A DNA stretch of 64,000 nucleotides from Pseudomonadota bacterium (lineage in GTDB: Bacteria; Pseudomonadota; Alphaproteobacteria; Rhizobiales; Hyphomicrobiaceae): contig JAFECG010000026.1 of NCBI GenBank assembly GCA_018242215.1, forward strand, positions 124,001 to 188,000. Direction: 5' to 3'. The notes beneath the pieces are model-generated. The model saw only the letters and a program-made list of their open reading frames with translations, was not told the origin of the DNA and did not search any database. This document shows positions 41,843 through 49,879 of this stretch, one piece after another. The position numbers were made by a program, and so were the translations under genes. How positions within the stretch are numbered: position 1 is the first letter of the stretch; each line of letters starts with the position of its first letter.

Positions 41843-43672
41843 ATGCCACCCTATCGTTCTCGCACCACAACGCACGGCAGAAACATGGCCGGAGCGCGGG
41901 GTCTATGGCGCGCCACGGGGATGAAGGACGAGGATTTCGGAAAACCGATCATTGCTGTCGTGAATTCGTTCACGCAATTCGTTCCGGGGCATGTGCATCT
42001 GAAGGATCTTGGGCAGCTTGTCGCTCGCGAAATCGAGCGCGCGGGTGCGGTCGCCAAGGAATTCAACACGATCGCAATTGATGACGGAATCGCGATGGGG
42101 CACGATGGAATGCTCTATTCGCTGCCCTCGCGCGAGCTGATTGCAGATAGCGTCGAATACATGGTCAACGCGCATTGCGCTGATGGCATGGTTTGCATTT
42201 CCAATTGCGACAAGATCACCCCCGGTATGCTGATGGCCAGTCTCCGGCTGAACATTCCGACCGTGTTCGTCTCGGGGGGGCCGATGGAGGCGGGGAAAGT
42301 CGTTCACGACGGCAAGCAAACCGCGATCGATCTCGTCGATGCCATGGTAGCAGCGGCCGATGACCGGGTTTCGAACGAGGCCGTCATGGCCATGGAGCGA
42401 TCGGCGTGTCCAACATGCGGTTCGTGCTCAGGAATGTTCACGGCCAATTCGATGAACTGCCTCACGGAGGCGCTTGGCCTTTCACTTCCGGGGAATGGTT
42501 CGATCGTTGCGACGCACGCGGATCGCAAGCGGCTGTTCGTAGAGGCCGGTCACCTCATCGTCGACTTGGCACGGCGTTATTATGAGCAAAACGATGAAAC
42601 CGCCCTTCCGAGAACCATCGCGAATTTCGCCGCATTTGAAAATGCGATGACTCTCGACATCTCGATGGGCGGCTCGACAAACACCGTTCTGCATTTGCTG
42701 GCGGCGGCGCAAGAAGCCGAGGTGCCGTTCACGATGAGCGACATTGACCGTCTGTCGCGCGAAGTGCCGTGCCTGTGCAAGGTCGCGCCGGCGAAATCCG
42801 ACGTTCATATGGAGGACGTTCATCGCGCCGGTGGCATCATGGCGATCCTCGGAGAACTCGATCGCGCGAACCTGATCCACACCGATGTCCCGACGATCCA
42901 TGCAGCTACGCTCGGAGATGCGCTGTCGCGCTGGGATGTCGGGCAGGCCTCCAGCGAGTCCGTCGCTGAATTCTATCGGGCGTCGCCCGGGGGCGTCCCG
43001 ACGCAGGTCGCGTTTAGCCAGAACCGCCGTTACGCGGAACTCGATCTTGATCGAGAAAAGGGCGTCATCCGGGACAAGGCGCACGCATTTTCACAGGACG
43101 GCGGTCTCGCCGTGCTGTTTGGGAATTTGGCGGAAGAAGGCTGCATCGTCAAAACGGCCGGCGTCGATGACAGCGTCCTGCGATTCAGCGGGCGAGCCCG
43201 CGTTTTTGAAAGCCAGGATGCCGCCGTGTCGGCGATCCTCGGGGGACGTATCAAGTCGGGAGATGTCGTTCTTATTCGCTATGAGGGGCCCAAGGGCGGG
43301 CCGGGCATGCAGGAGATGCTTTATCCGACGAGCTATTTGAAATCGAAAGGTCTCGGGAAAGTCTGTGCGCTCGTCACCGATGGGCGGTTCTCCGGCGGGT
43401 CGTCGGGCCTCTCGATCGGACATGTTTCGCCGGAGGCGGCCGCGGGCGGTGCGATCGCTCTCGTGCGTGAGGGCGATACCATTCAGATCGATATTCCCGC
43501 ACGGCGCATTCACCTCGACATCAGCGACGAGACGATGGCAGCTCGGCGTGCCGAACAGGAGCGCATGGGCTGGCAACCGGGAGAAAAGAGAAGCCGGAAG
43601 GTTTCGAAGGCGCTGAAAGCTTACGCGATGTTGGCAACCAGCGCATCGAAGGGCGCGGTCCGGCAGCTTTAA
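41843..43672 (+). CDS. ilvD: Dihydroxy-acid dehydratase
   Basis: A 609-residue enzyme of the IlvD/Edd family: [20 protein letters not shown] at the start, the Fe-S cysteines in [12 protein letters not shown] and [18 protein letters not shown], and [20 protein letters not shown] near the C-terminus. It converts 2,3-dihydroxy-3-methylvalerate and 2,3-dihydroxyisovalerate to the keto acids in isoleucine and valine synthesis. The length and motif set distinguish it from phosphogluconate dehydratase. AAGGAAGG precedes the ATG at 41843. It is monocistronic, with a hairpin downstream. Confidence 0.95.
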   Translation: MPPYRSRTTTHGRNMAGARGLWRATGMKDEDFGKPIIAVVNSFTQFVPGHVHLKDLGQLVAREIERAGAVAKEFNTIAIDDGIAMGHDGMLYSLPSRELIADSVEYMVNAHCADGMVCISNCDKITPGMLMASLRLNIPTVFVSGGPMEAGKVVHDGKQTAIDLVDAMVAAADDRVSNEAVMAMERSACPTCGSCSGMFTANSMNCLTEALGLSLPGNGSIVATHADRKRLFVEAGHLIVDLARRYYEQNDETALPRTIANFAAFENAMTLDISMGGSTNTVLHLLAAAQEAEVPFTMSDIDRLSREVPCLCKVAPAKSDVHMEDVHRAGGIMAILGELDRANLIHTDVPTIHAATLGDALSRWDVGQASSESVAEFYRASPGGVPTQVAFSQNRRYAELDLDREKGVIRDKAHAFSQDGGLAVLFGNLAEEGCIVKTAGVDDSVLRFSGRARVFESQDAAVSAILGGRIKSGDVVLIRYEGPKGGPGMQEMLYPTSYLKSKGLGKVCALVTDGRFSGGSSGLSIGHVSPEAAAGGAIALVREGDTIQIDIPARRIHLDISDETMAARRAEQERMGWQPGEKRSRKVSKALKAYAMLATSASKGAVRQL

Positions 43673-43698
43673 TGCTTGTTGGCGAGAGCGATTGTAAA

Positions 43699-43720
43699 GG
43701 GCGGCGCTGGTCCGCCGCCC
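43699..43720. terminator. Hairpin between convergent ilvD and secreted-protein gene
   Basis: GGGCGGCG (43699-43706) and CGCCGCCC (43713-43720) form an 8-bp perfect stem with a six-base loop, 26 bases after ilvD and 22 before the end of the opposite gene. It probably serves both. Confidence 0.6.
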
Positions 43721-43742
43721 ATCAAACGCCGGGCATTCACGC

Positions 43743-44144
43743 TCAAAGAACCGAGAATGTTCGCTCGGGGCGATCGCCGGAGTGCTTGATCGGCTGTCCG
43801 GACTGCTCGATGACCGCAACCAAGCGCGCGCCTTTATCAGGCACAGGTGTCAGTTTCATCTCGACATCGCGATGATCGCCAGCCTTCAAGGCCACGCTCG
43901 CGAGCGGTTTGCCTTCCCGCTTTCCGGAACGGCCTGCAGCGTAGAGGTCGAGCGAGCCGGCCTTAGGCAAGAATGCGTAGGTGATCGTGACTGAGTTATT
44001 CTTCGGCTTTTGACTCATCGCGATGATGGATGCGGGCGTGCTGCTGGCAGCAAACGCAGCGGTACCGGCAAGCAGCGTGGATAACAGCGCCGCGCCAATG
44101 AAAGTAGCCGGTCGTTTCAGAACCGAGGTTTTGAGATCTGACAT
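43743..44144 (-). CDS. Secreted protein of unknown function, 133 residues
   Basis: The signal peptide covers FIGAALLSTLLAGTAAFA and is followed by a beta-rich domain (NNSVTITYAFLPKAGSLDLYA; KPLASVALKAGDHRDVEMKL; ARLVAVIEQSG). There are no cysteines. The strand pattern recalls small periplasmic beta-sandwich proteins, without a named match. AGGAGA lies nine bases before the ATG, and the stop codon of a 32-residue open frame overlaps that ribosome site, so translation may be coupled. Confidence 0.65.
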   Translation of the reverse strand: MSDLKTSVLKRPATFIGAALLSTLLAGTAAFAASSTPASIIAMSQKPKNNSVTITYAFLPKAGSLDLYAAGRSGKREGKPLASVALKAGDHRDVEMKLTPVPDKGARLVAVIEQSGQPIKHSGDRPERTFSVL

Positions 44145-44156
44145 AGCCGTTTTCTC

Positions 44157-44255
44157 CTAATCTGTTGAGGGGAATGCGGGCGGAGGCGCCCATCCGCCGG
44201 GGGTGCGCGGCTCGAAGAGTTCCGCGATCTGGAACTCTGGTGGGTCGGTGAACAT
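44157..44255 (-). CDS. 32-residue Pro-rich open frame coupled to the next gene
   Basis: ATG at 44255 to TAG at 44157-44159. The product begins MFTDPPEFQIAELFEPRTPG and ends in WAPPPAFPSTD. The stop lies inside the AGGAG ribosome site of the secreted protein gene, the arrangement of a coupled leader cistron. GGGAG directly abuts the ATG, which is closer than ideal. The frame stays open for about 18 codons upstream without a start codon. It could be a leader peptide, a small protein or chance. Confidence 0.4.
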   Translation of the reverse strand: MFTDPPEFQIAELFEPRTPGGWAPPPAFPSTD

Positions 44256-44560
44256 CTCCCAATCCGGATGTGGCGCTCGATAGTTGAGACGACAACCGTC
44301 GCGATATCTCTATGGACAAATCGTAAGGCGAGGAGGGCATTCCCGGAAATGGCTGCGCTCCGCTGCGAAATGTAAATACATGCCGTCGTCTTATTTCCGA
44401 ATTTGAAAACGGGAACAGAAGTCCATCCAAATTCGCCAAATACTCGCGTTGGACATTCTTTTGTCTCAGTTTTCGGATTTGTATTGAGCCTGCGGGATTC
44501 ACAAAGGAAATGCGACGGTGTCTGCAATCACCGCGCAGCCGAATATATTCGGAGCCCGCC
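44256..44560. other. Divergent promoter region, no gene supported
   Basis: About 300 bases between the minus-strand secreted-protein unit and the plus-strand gene at 44561. Frames on the minus strand are open through it but have no start with a ribosome site. Confidence 0.4.
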
Positions 44561-45115
44561 ATGCGCATCAGCGTAAACACCTCCTCCAATCCTATCGACC
44601 TGGAATACGACGCCGAGCAAACCCTTTGGCGAAGCGGCGAACCCGACCGCGGAACAGCCCTCCTTCATATGCTGAGCGTCGAATTCAAGAATGCGATGAG
44701 ATCGCTGCACCGGCACGTTATTTTGCGCAATGCACTGAGGCGGTCGCAAAATCTTTCGCAGATCCTGCTTTTCGTGGGGTTTGGCGGGGGCTGCTCGGAA
44801 ATCCTTCCAGTCGACGATATTTTTATCGAAATCATGAAAGAGGGCGCAGCGGGCGACGGCGATCTTCACATTGTTTGCCGGTGGAACGTCGGTCGCGATG
44901 GCAAGCCTGTCTTTCCGCATCACCCAGGCCGCATGATGGAAGTCAGGCGGACGATCAAACTGGAAGAACTTCGAAAGCAATCGTCGAACTTCGTCGCATG
45001 GGTAGACGACTGTGCAGCGGAAGCAGACATGCAGGGCGGGACTTGGCTCAAGCGGCGCGCTGACGATCTGGCGCCGAGAGGAGGGTTAGGGCCGCAGAGG
45101 CTCGCTAGCCTGTAA
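44561..45115 (+). CDS. Hypothetical cytosolic protein, 184 residues
   Basis: The product is soluble, with an N-terminal SNPIDLEYDAEQTLWRSGEP, a helical middle (VEFKNAMRSLHRHVILRNAL) and SQILLFVGFGGGCSEILPVD before a charged C-terminus containing five aromatic/His positions. No domain was recognised. CGGAG lies seven bases before the ATG. Its last 11 bases overlap the end of the convergent TPR/ATP-grasp gene. The reverse strand is also open here, so the reading is moderately uncertain. Confidence 0.5.
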   Translation: MRISVNTSSNPIDLEYDAEQTLWRSGEPDRGTALLHMLSVEFKNAMRSLHRHVILRNALRRSQNLSQILLFVGFGGGCSEILPVDDIFIEIMKEGAAGDGDLHIVCRWNVGRDGKPVFPHHPGRMMEVRRTIKLEELRKQSSNFVAWVDDCAAEADMQGGTWLKRRADDLAPRGGLGPQRLASL

Positions 45116-46898
45116 AGGCACGTTGGTTATCCTCATCAGCAACGCCCTCGGCTTGCGCCGAATGGCTTCGGGCGCGGGCGAGGACCAAGCGGGTGAAGGC
45201 CTCGCGTATGAGCGGTACGTAGCGATGCTTGTAGGGGAATGCTGCGGGCGGCTCGCAGAGGTGGATGAGCATGCAGGCGTTTGATTCAAAAAGCAGAACG
45301 CGGCCGTCTCTGGTCAGCGCGCAATCCATACCGCAATAGTCGAGATCCATACGTCGCGCCGCCTCTTCGACGGCGTTTGCAGCATATTTACCGAAAACGC
45401 TGCGCCAGTCGGCGAGAAAACATTCTTCCTCTTTTCTCTTCCAATCGGCTCGCGCCATTTCCGCGCGCCAGTAATGCACGAGCCATTCGCTGCCGATCGC
45501 GAGATGATAAGGAAAGACCTCTCGATCAATAAAGATCAGGCGGTATTTGCGCCAATATCCGTCCGGAGACTGGAAATCATAAAACGGTGTGAGAACAAGC
45601 TGCCGTTCTGGATTTGCCGCTAGATAGGATTCTTTTTCGCTGTCACTGCGCAACAAGGTCAGGCGGTCGCCACCATGATCCCCGGGTGGGCGCACGAGGA
45701 GCGGTTCAGTGACGGAATGCTCAGAGAGATACTTGGTGCTCGCCCGTCGCGCGGCAGGTGTGATCATACCATCGATGTCGCCAAACAGTTCAGCAGCGCG
45801 TCCGCGTCCCGTCTTGAGGATGGCATTCGGCGGATTGAGCAACGGCTTGCCCAGGGTTTTGCAAAGAGCGTCTGCGGCCGCCAACTGACCCTCGTCGCAA
45901 TCGGCGTCGCCCAAAACGTTGAAGATGATGTCGACACGTTTCAAAGCCTGGGTTTCCGCGGCGCTGAAGGGCGCGTTGGTTTGGTCGCGCGACGGAAGTG
46001 TCACCGAGAGAGTCGAGAAAGTGTCGGAATCGATGAGATATCCGGTCGGTATGTGGTTGCCGCCGACGGCACCTATCAGGAGAATTGTCGCCTTGGGACG
46101 CTGGGACCGCCCTATCCAACGGACACGCGTCCGTCTGGCGCTTTCGTTGCGGATCGCTTTTGCTTCTTCGGACCGGGATAAATCGTCCAACACCACTGCG
46201 AGCTGTTCTGCGGCGGCGGACGAGAAATTAGATTCAACTTCGGCGCGGATGACTTGCTCGGCGAGTGGAAGTCTATTCGCTTTCTGGGCTGCCTTGGCCA
46301 GATTTTGCAGTATCGAAGCGCGAACTTGAACTTCGGAAGGCTCGCACCCGATAAGACCCAGCAAGTGTGCGTGCATGGCTTCATCGAAGCGCGTGCTGTC
46401 GAAGAGAGCGATCCCGCGATTGTCGTGTGCGAGGGCAAAGGCCGGATCGAGTTCGACGGCTCGGTCGAGAGCGACGAGCGCTTCCTCAAAGCGCCCCAAT
46501 CGATGGAGAGATACGCCCAAATCGTTGAAGAGGGGCGCGTGAAACGGCAGGCTTTCCGCTGCACATTCGAAATGTTTAACGGCCGCGTCATGGTCGCCCT
46601 GACGCGCTCTCAGTTGTCCAAGACCTTGCTGGCTCGCTCCACTGTCGGGATGCCGTTTCAGGTGATCGATGAGGATGCTCTCGACCTGAGCGTCATCGCC
46701 CTTTTCGATGAGGATGAGGACGAGCGTTTTGACGGCGAGCGCGTGTCCTGGATCGGAAGCCAGGATGCGGCGGCATAAGCCTTCGGCCTGCACATGCAAA
46801 TTCGCAGCGTGATAGATCTGCGCCAGGCGATAAAGCGCCGCGAGATTTTCGGCTGACGTAGGGGAAGCGGACATCGGTGCGATCGCTTTCCATTTCAT
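45105..46898 (-). CDS. TPR-repeat protein fused to an ATP-grasp domain
   Basis: A 597-residue soluble protein in two parts. Residues about 10-270 are tetratricopeptide repeats (LYRLAQIYHAANLHVQAEGL, NDLGVSLHRLGRFEEALVAL, HDNRGIALFDSTRFDEAMHA). Residues about 275-570 form a RimK-like ATP-grasp fold: ATILLIGAVGGNHIPTGYL at its start, EPLLVRPPGDHGGDRL where the first ATP-binding basic residue is Arg rather than Lys, and the metal-binding end CGMDCALTRDGRVLLFESNA. It should ligate a carboxylate to an amine, with the TPR part as a protein- or peptide-binding platform. It is divergent from the peptide/BacD-like ligase unit 350 bases away. Start could also be the ATG at 46874. Confidence 0.75.
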   Translation of the reverse strand: MKWKAIAPMSASPTSAENLAALYRLAQIYHAANLHVQAEGLCRRILASDPGHALAVKTLVLILIEKGDDAQVESILIDHLKRHPDSGASQQGLGQLRARQGDHDAAVKHFECAAESLPFHAPLFNDLGVSLHRLGRFEEALVALDRAVELDPAFALAHDNRGIALFDSTRFDEAMHAHLLGLIGCEPSEVQVRASILQNLAKAAQKANRLPLAEQVIRAEVESNFSSAAAEQLAVVLDDLSRSEEAKAIRNESARRTRVRWIGRSQRPKATILLIGAVGGNHIPTGYLIDSDTFSTLSVTLPSRDQTNAPFSAAETQALKRVDIIFNVLGDADCDEGQLAAADALCKTLGKPLLNPPNAILKTGRGRAAELFGDIDGMITPAARRASTKYLSEHSVTEPLLVRPPGDHGGDRLTLLRSDSEKESYLAANPERQLVLTPFYDFQSPDGYWRKYRLIFIDREVFPYHLAIGSEWLVHYWRAEMARADWKRKEEECFLADWRSVFGKYAANAVEEAARRMDLDYCGMDCALTRDGRVLLFESNACMLIHLCEPPAAFPYKHRYVPLIREAFTRLVLARARSHSAQAEGVADEDNQRAFTG

Positions 46899-47204
46899 TG
46901 CAACGCGAACGACGTTTTTTCGCGAGAGCCTTCGCCGATTGGATTAGCGAAGTTTATTGAGCGTCTTGATCGCATTCGTCTCGTGTCATGCGAGCGCCTT
47001 AGATCGATCCGCTTGCACTTCAGGCTGGGCAGCCGAGCTTGTGGGAAGCTTGAAATTCATGCTGCGCCTGCACAGGCATTCAGCCTAGTCCGAACGTTCG
47101 ATCCCCAGTGTTCACCTCGCAGTCGAATCACAAAAAACGATCACGACGGGTGCAAATCGCGAAAAGCCGGGAGCGGCCAGAACGCCCACTATCTCCCTCG
47201 TAAC

Positions 47205-47231
47205 GCTTCCACCCGCTGGTGGCGTGGAAGC
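47205..47231 (+). promoter_or_regulatory. 5' hairpin just upstream of the peptide gene
   Basis: GCTTCCAC (47205-47212) and GTGGAAGC (47224-47231) are perfect 8-base complements. The stem ends five bases before the AAAGGAG ribosome site (47236-47242) of the 72-residue peptide gene, where it could control or insulate its translation. The rest of the 351-base gap back to 46899 must hold both divergent promoters, and no gene was recognised in it. Confidence 0.5.
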
Positions 47232-47249
47232 AAGCAAAGGAGAAATGTC

Positions 47250-47468
47250 ATGCACACGGCTATGCGTCAGGCGTTCGTTTTCTTTGGTCATCGCGCGGGC
47301 ACTCTGAGCCACGCTTTGTCGGGGCTGGGCGCGCCAAGCGATGCCTCGGGCCTGTTCGGCCCGTCAGGCTTGGGTGGTCGTTCGGGTCTTGGCGAGCCGA
47401 GCACGCGGTCGCCGTCCGGGCTTGGGCGCGCCTCGGCCGACATCATTGCCTCCTGCTCGCATCGTTAA
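47250..47468 (+). CDS. 72-residue peptide with Ser-Gly-Leu-Gly repeats, candidate precursor
   Basis: A short gene with an excellent ribosome site (AAAGGAG, seven bases before ATG), 32 bases ahead of the ATP-grasp ligase gene. The N-terminal third (residues 1-23) is aromatic and basic, like a leader. From residue 24 the motif Ser-Gly-Leu recurs five times, at 24, 33, 39, 45 and 56, four of them as SGLG, separated by Pro, Asp, Arg and Glu. The end reads ADIIASCSHR with a single Cys. There is no signal peptide or transmembrane helix. It resembles the precursor of a ribosomal peptide natural product by size, composition and position; no known family is recognised. Confidence 0.6.
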   Translation: MHTAMRQAFVFFGHRAGTLSHALSGLGAPSDASGLFGPSGLGGRSGLGEPSTRSPSGLGRASADIIASCSHR

Positions 47469-47500
47469 TCCCTCTCTCAAGAGCACCCCTGGAGGTTCCC

Positions 47501-48787
47501 ATGCGGAAGACACCTCGGCTACGCGTCGTTATCGTTGATGGTTATTCGACCGGACGCGAGCTTGTACGCGAGCTTCTCAATCGTGAAGTTGAGTGCCTTC
47601 ATCTGCAATCCACCCGCGACGTCCCGCTTGAAGTCGTCAAGGGCTTTGATCGGCGACCGTATGACGGCGACCTCGGCTATCTTGGCCGGGTGCCAACTGC
47701 GGTCGATGCATTGAGGTCTCTAAAGCCGGATGTTGTGATCGCGGGTTCGGAATGGGGCGTCAACTTTGCGGAAGCCGTGGCATTCCGCATGGGACTTCCT
47801 ACCAATCGTGTCGAGACCATTGGTGCACGGCGCGACAAATACGAAATGGTCGAAGCCGTGCGGCGGCGGGGATTACGGGCCGCGTCCCAGGCGCTTGTCT
47901 CCAATGCGGAGGAGGCTCGTGCCTGGGCCGTCGGTCACGGAGCCTGGCCGATCGTGGTGAAGCCGCTCGATAGCGCAGGATCTGACGGTGTCAGCATTTG
48001 CAGTGAGCTGCGGGATGTCGAAGCCGCCGTTGGCCGCGACCTCGGCCGGCGAAACTTCATGGGTTCGATCAATCGGCAACTTCTGTTGCAGTCTTATCTC
48101 TCCGGCCCGCAGTTCATCGTCAACACCGTGAGCTCGGAAGGGCGACACCATGTTACCGATATCTGGGCGATGACAGTCACTGTCGCTGGCGGCGATGTCA
48201 TTCCTGGGGGCATTCATCTCTGCGATCCGGAAACGGCGACATCAGCGGAGCTTATTGCTTACACGCTCGAAGTTTTGTCGGCGCTCGGGATAGAGAACGG
48301 GGCCGCTCACACGGAGCTCAAATGGACGCCCGACGGGCCTGCCCTGATCGAAACCGGCGCGCGGCTGATGGGTGCGGCGATGGACGAGCCGTCCTATGCC
48401 GCGGCCGGCATGCATACGCAGGCGAACGTCCTGGCTGAGGTGCTAGGCGGTTGCCCCGAGGAGCGCGAAGCGGTGCTCTCTGCATGCCACTACCATTTCG
48501 AAAAGCACATCAGCAAAGTCCTTTTTAATTTTGGTGCGAGCGGGCGCGTGCGGAGCACGGAAGCGCTGGAACGGTTGCAGTCGCTTCCATCGTTTCACGC
48601 GCACTACCGGCCGCTTCGACGCGGCGACCGCGTCTGGAAGACAGCCGACTGGTTCGCTTGCGGCGGCATGATCTATCTCGTCCACGACAATCCAGGGCAG
48701 ATCGCGGCCGATATCGAAACCGTCAGAATCTGGGAAAGCCGCGGCGCGCTCTACGATATCGAAACTGACGTCGCTGCGATCGCGTGA
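47501..48787 (+). CDS. BacD-like ATP-grasp ligase
   Basis: A 428-residue ATP-grasp enzyme. N-terminal pre-ATP domain: LRVVIVDGYSTGRELVREL. Central motifs are GARRDKYEMVEAVRRRG, the ATP-binding Lys at about 154 in WPIVVKPLDSAGSDGV, and the catalytic core GAAHTELKWTPDGPALIETG (about 267-286), with the Glu pair that binds Mg2+. The H-T-E-x-K and L-I-E-x-x-A-R patterns match L-amino-acid ligases such as BacD. It would form peptide or amide bonds through an acyl-phosphate. GGAGG lies five bases before the ATG. It lies between the candidate precursor and an exporter, 10 bases from the latter. Confidence 0.8.
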   Translation: MRKTPRLRVVIVDGYSTGRELVRELLNREVECLHLQSTRDVPLEVVKGFDRRPYDGDLGYLGRVPTAVDALRSLKPDVVIAGSEWGVNFAEAVAFRMGLPTNRVETIGARRDKYEMVEAVRRRGLRAASQALVSNAEEARAWAVGHGAWPIVVKPLDSAGSDGVSICSELRDVEAAVGRDLGRRNFMGSINRQLLLQSYLSGPQFIVNTVSSEGRHHVTDIWAMTVTVAGGDVIPGGIHLCDPETATSAELIAYTLEVLSALGIENGAAHTELKWTPDGPALIETGARLMGAAMDEPSYAAAGMHTQANVLAEVLGGCPEEREAVLSACHYHFEKHISKVLFNFGASGRVRSTEALERLQSLPSFHAHYRPLRRGDRVWKTADWFACGGMIYLVHDNPGQIAADIETVRIWESRGALYDIETDVAAIA

Positions 48788-48797
48788 GGCACCTGCC

Positions 48798-49703
48798 ATG
48801 GCCCTCGATCAGATCTTCACATTGTTGTCGGTGCTTCTGCAGTCGGTGGGGAAAGTTCTGTATGGAACTTTTCTACAAGGCGTTACCGTTCCCGCCTTCC
48901 TGTTGATGAGCTTGGTTCTGACCGCAGGTGTGTTCATTATCCGCGCGGGTTGGCACCCTCCTGCCGAAGGGCGCCGACATCTTCTGATCATCAATCTGAC
49001 GACGGCCGGAAACTTTATCTCGTTCTTTTTCGCTCTGAAGTATGTGTCGCCTGCGGTCGTGGCATCGCTGGACCTTGGAGCGGCGCTGGCGGCCGCGATG
49101 ATTCTTGCGCGCGTGTCAGACGGCACATCACTTGCGACCACGCGGTTCGTCGCCTGTGGGGGGATTATGGCTGGTTGCCTGCTGCTCTCGGCGGCGGAGA
49201 TCCGCATTCTGCCATCAGACAAGGACCCCGTATTTCTCATGCTTGCTCTGTTTGCGTCAGCTGCTTCGGGCATCACAGCGACGCTCTCGGCGCGTGAAGC
49301 CAAGAAACTCGCGATTGCGAAATGGACGCCGTCGGAGGTTCTGGCACATCGCTTCTACTTGTCATTGGCTATCGCCGCCGTCTGGTTCGTCACGAATGAC
49401 GCGGAAGTCCACGTGCCGAGTCTTTCTGCGGTGCCTATCGTCCTGGGTGTTGCGGTCATCGCGGTCCTGGTGCCGCTGCTGCTCATTCAGATCGCGCTCA
49501 GAACCTGCGATGCGTTAACTTTGACCGTGTGCTTCGCGGCACAACCTCTGCTGTCGTTCCTGATTGCGCTTCCGTCACCGGCTTATTCGTTAGATTATAT
49601 GACTCTTTTTGGGGTCATGATCGTGACGGCGTTCCTTGGACTCGACATCATATCGCAACGGGAACAGGTCTTTTTGGGAACGGCAGGGCGGCGATCTCGG
49701 TGA
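48798..49703 (+). CDS. EamA/DMT-family exporter
   Basis: A 301-residue membrane protein with about ten helices and the internal duplication of the drug/metabolite transporter superfamily. LLIINLTTAGNFISFFFALKYVSPAVVASLD is seen in the first half (over two helices), and VLVPLLLIQIALRTCDALTLTV in the second. DMT proteins export metabolites or amino acids. It begins ten bases after the ATP-grasp stop, so one transcript is nearly certain, and export of the ligase product is the natural reading. Confidence 0.85.
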   Translation: MALDQIFTLLSVLLQSVGKVLYGTFLQGVTVPAFLLMSLVLTAGVFIIRAGWHPPAEGRRHLLIINLTTAGNFISFFFALKYVSPAVVASLDLGAALAAAMILARVSDGTSLATTRFVACGGIMAGCLLLSAAEIRILPSDKDPVFLMLALFASAASGITATLSAREAKKLAIAKWTPSEVLAHRFYLSLAIAAVWFVTNDAEVHVPSLSAVPIVLGVAVIAVLVPLLLIQIALRTCDALTLTVCFAAQPLLSFLIALPSPAYSLDYMTLFGVMIVTAFLGLDIISQREQVFLGTAGRRSR

Positions 49704-49704
49704 C

Positions 49705-49727
49705 ATCACCCGGTGGTGATTTCGTTT
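49705..49727 (+). terminator. Weak hairpin after the DMT gene
   Basis: ATCACC (49705-49710) pairs with GGTGAT (49715-49720), followed by TTCGTTT. It begins right after the stop codon. Confidence 0.4.
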
Positions 49728-49879
49728 ACCCTACTTTGCGCTACGACCGTAAATGCGCAGAAGGTCGTTGGGCGCAATCGACAGAGGCGCTAATCGTGTC
49801 TCTGTCGGCGTGATCGGAGAGCCTTACCGCAGCTTCCTGGCGCCGAGAATGCTATCGGCTCCAATAAGGAGGCAGCGCT

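Noticed and set aside
47339-47438. SGLG repeats as a DNA repeat array or CRISPR-like element
   Set aside because: The DNA of the units differs (several Gly, Leu and Ser codons are used) and spacing is irregular, so the repeat is at protein level.
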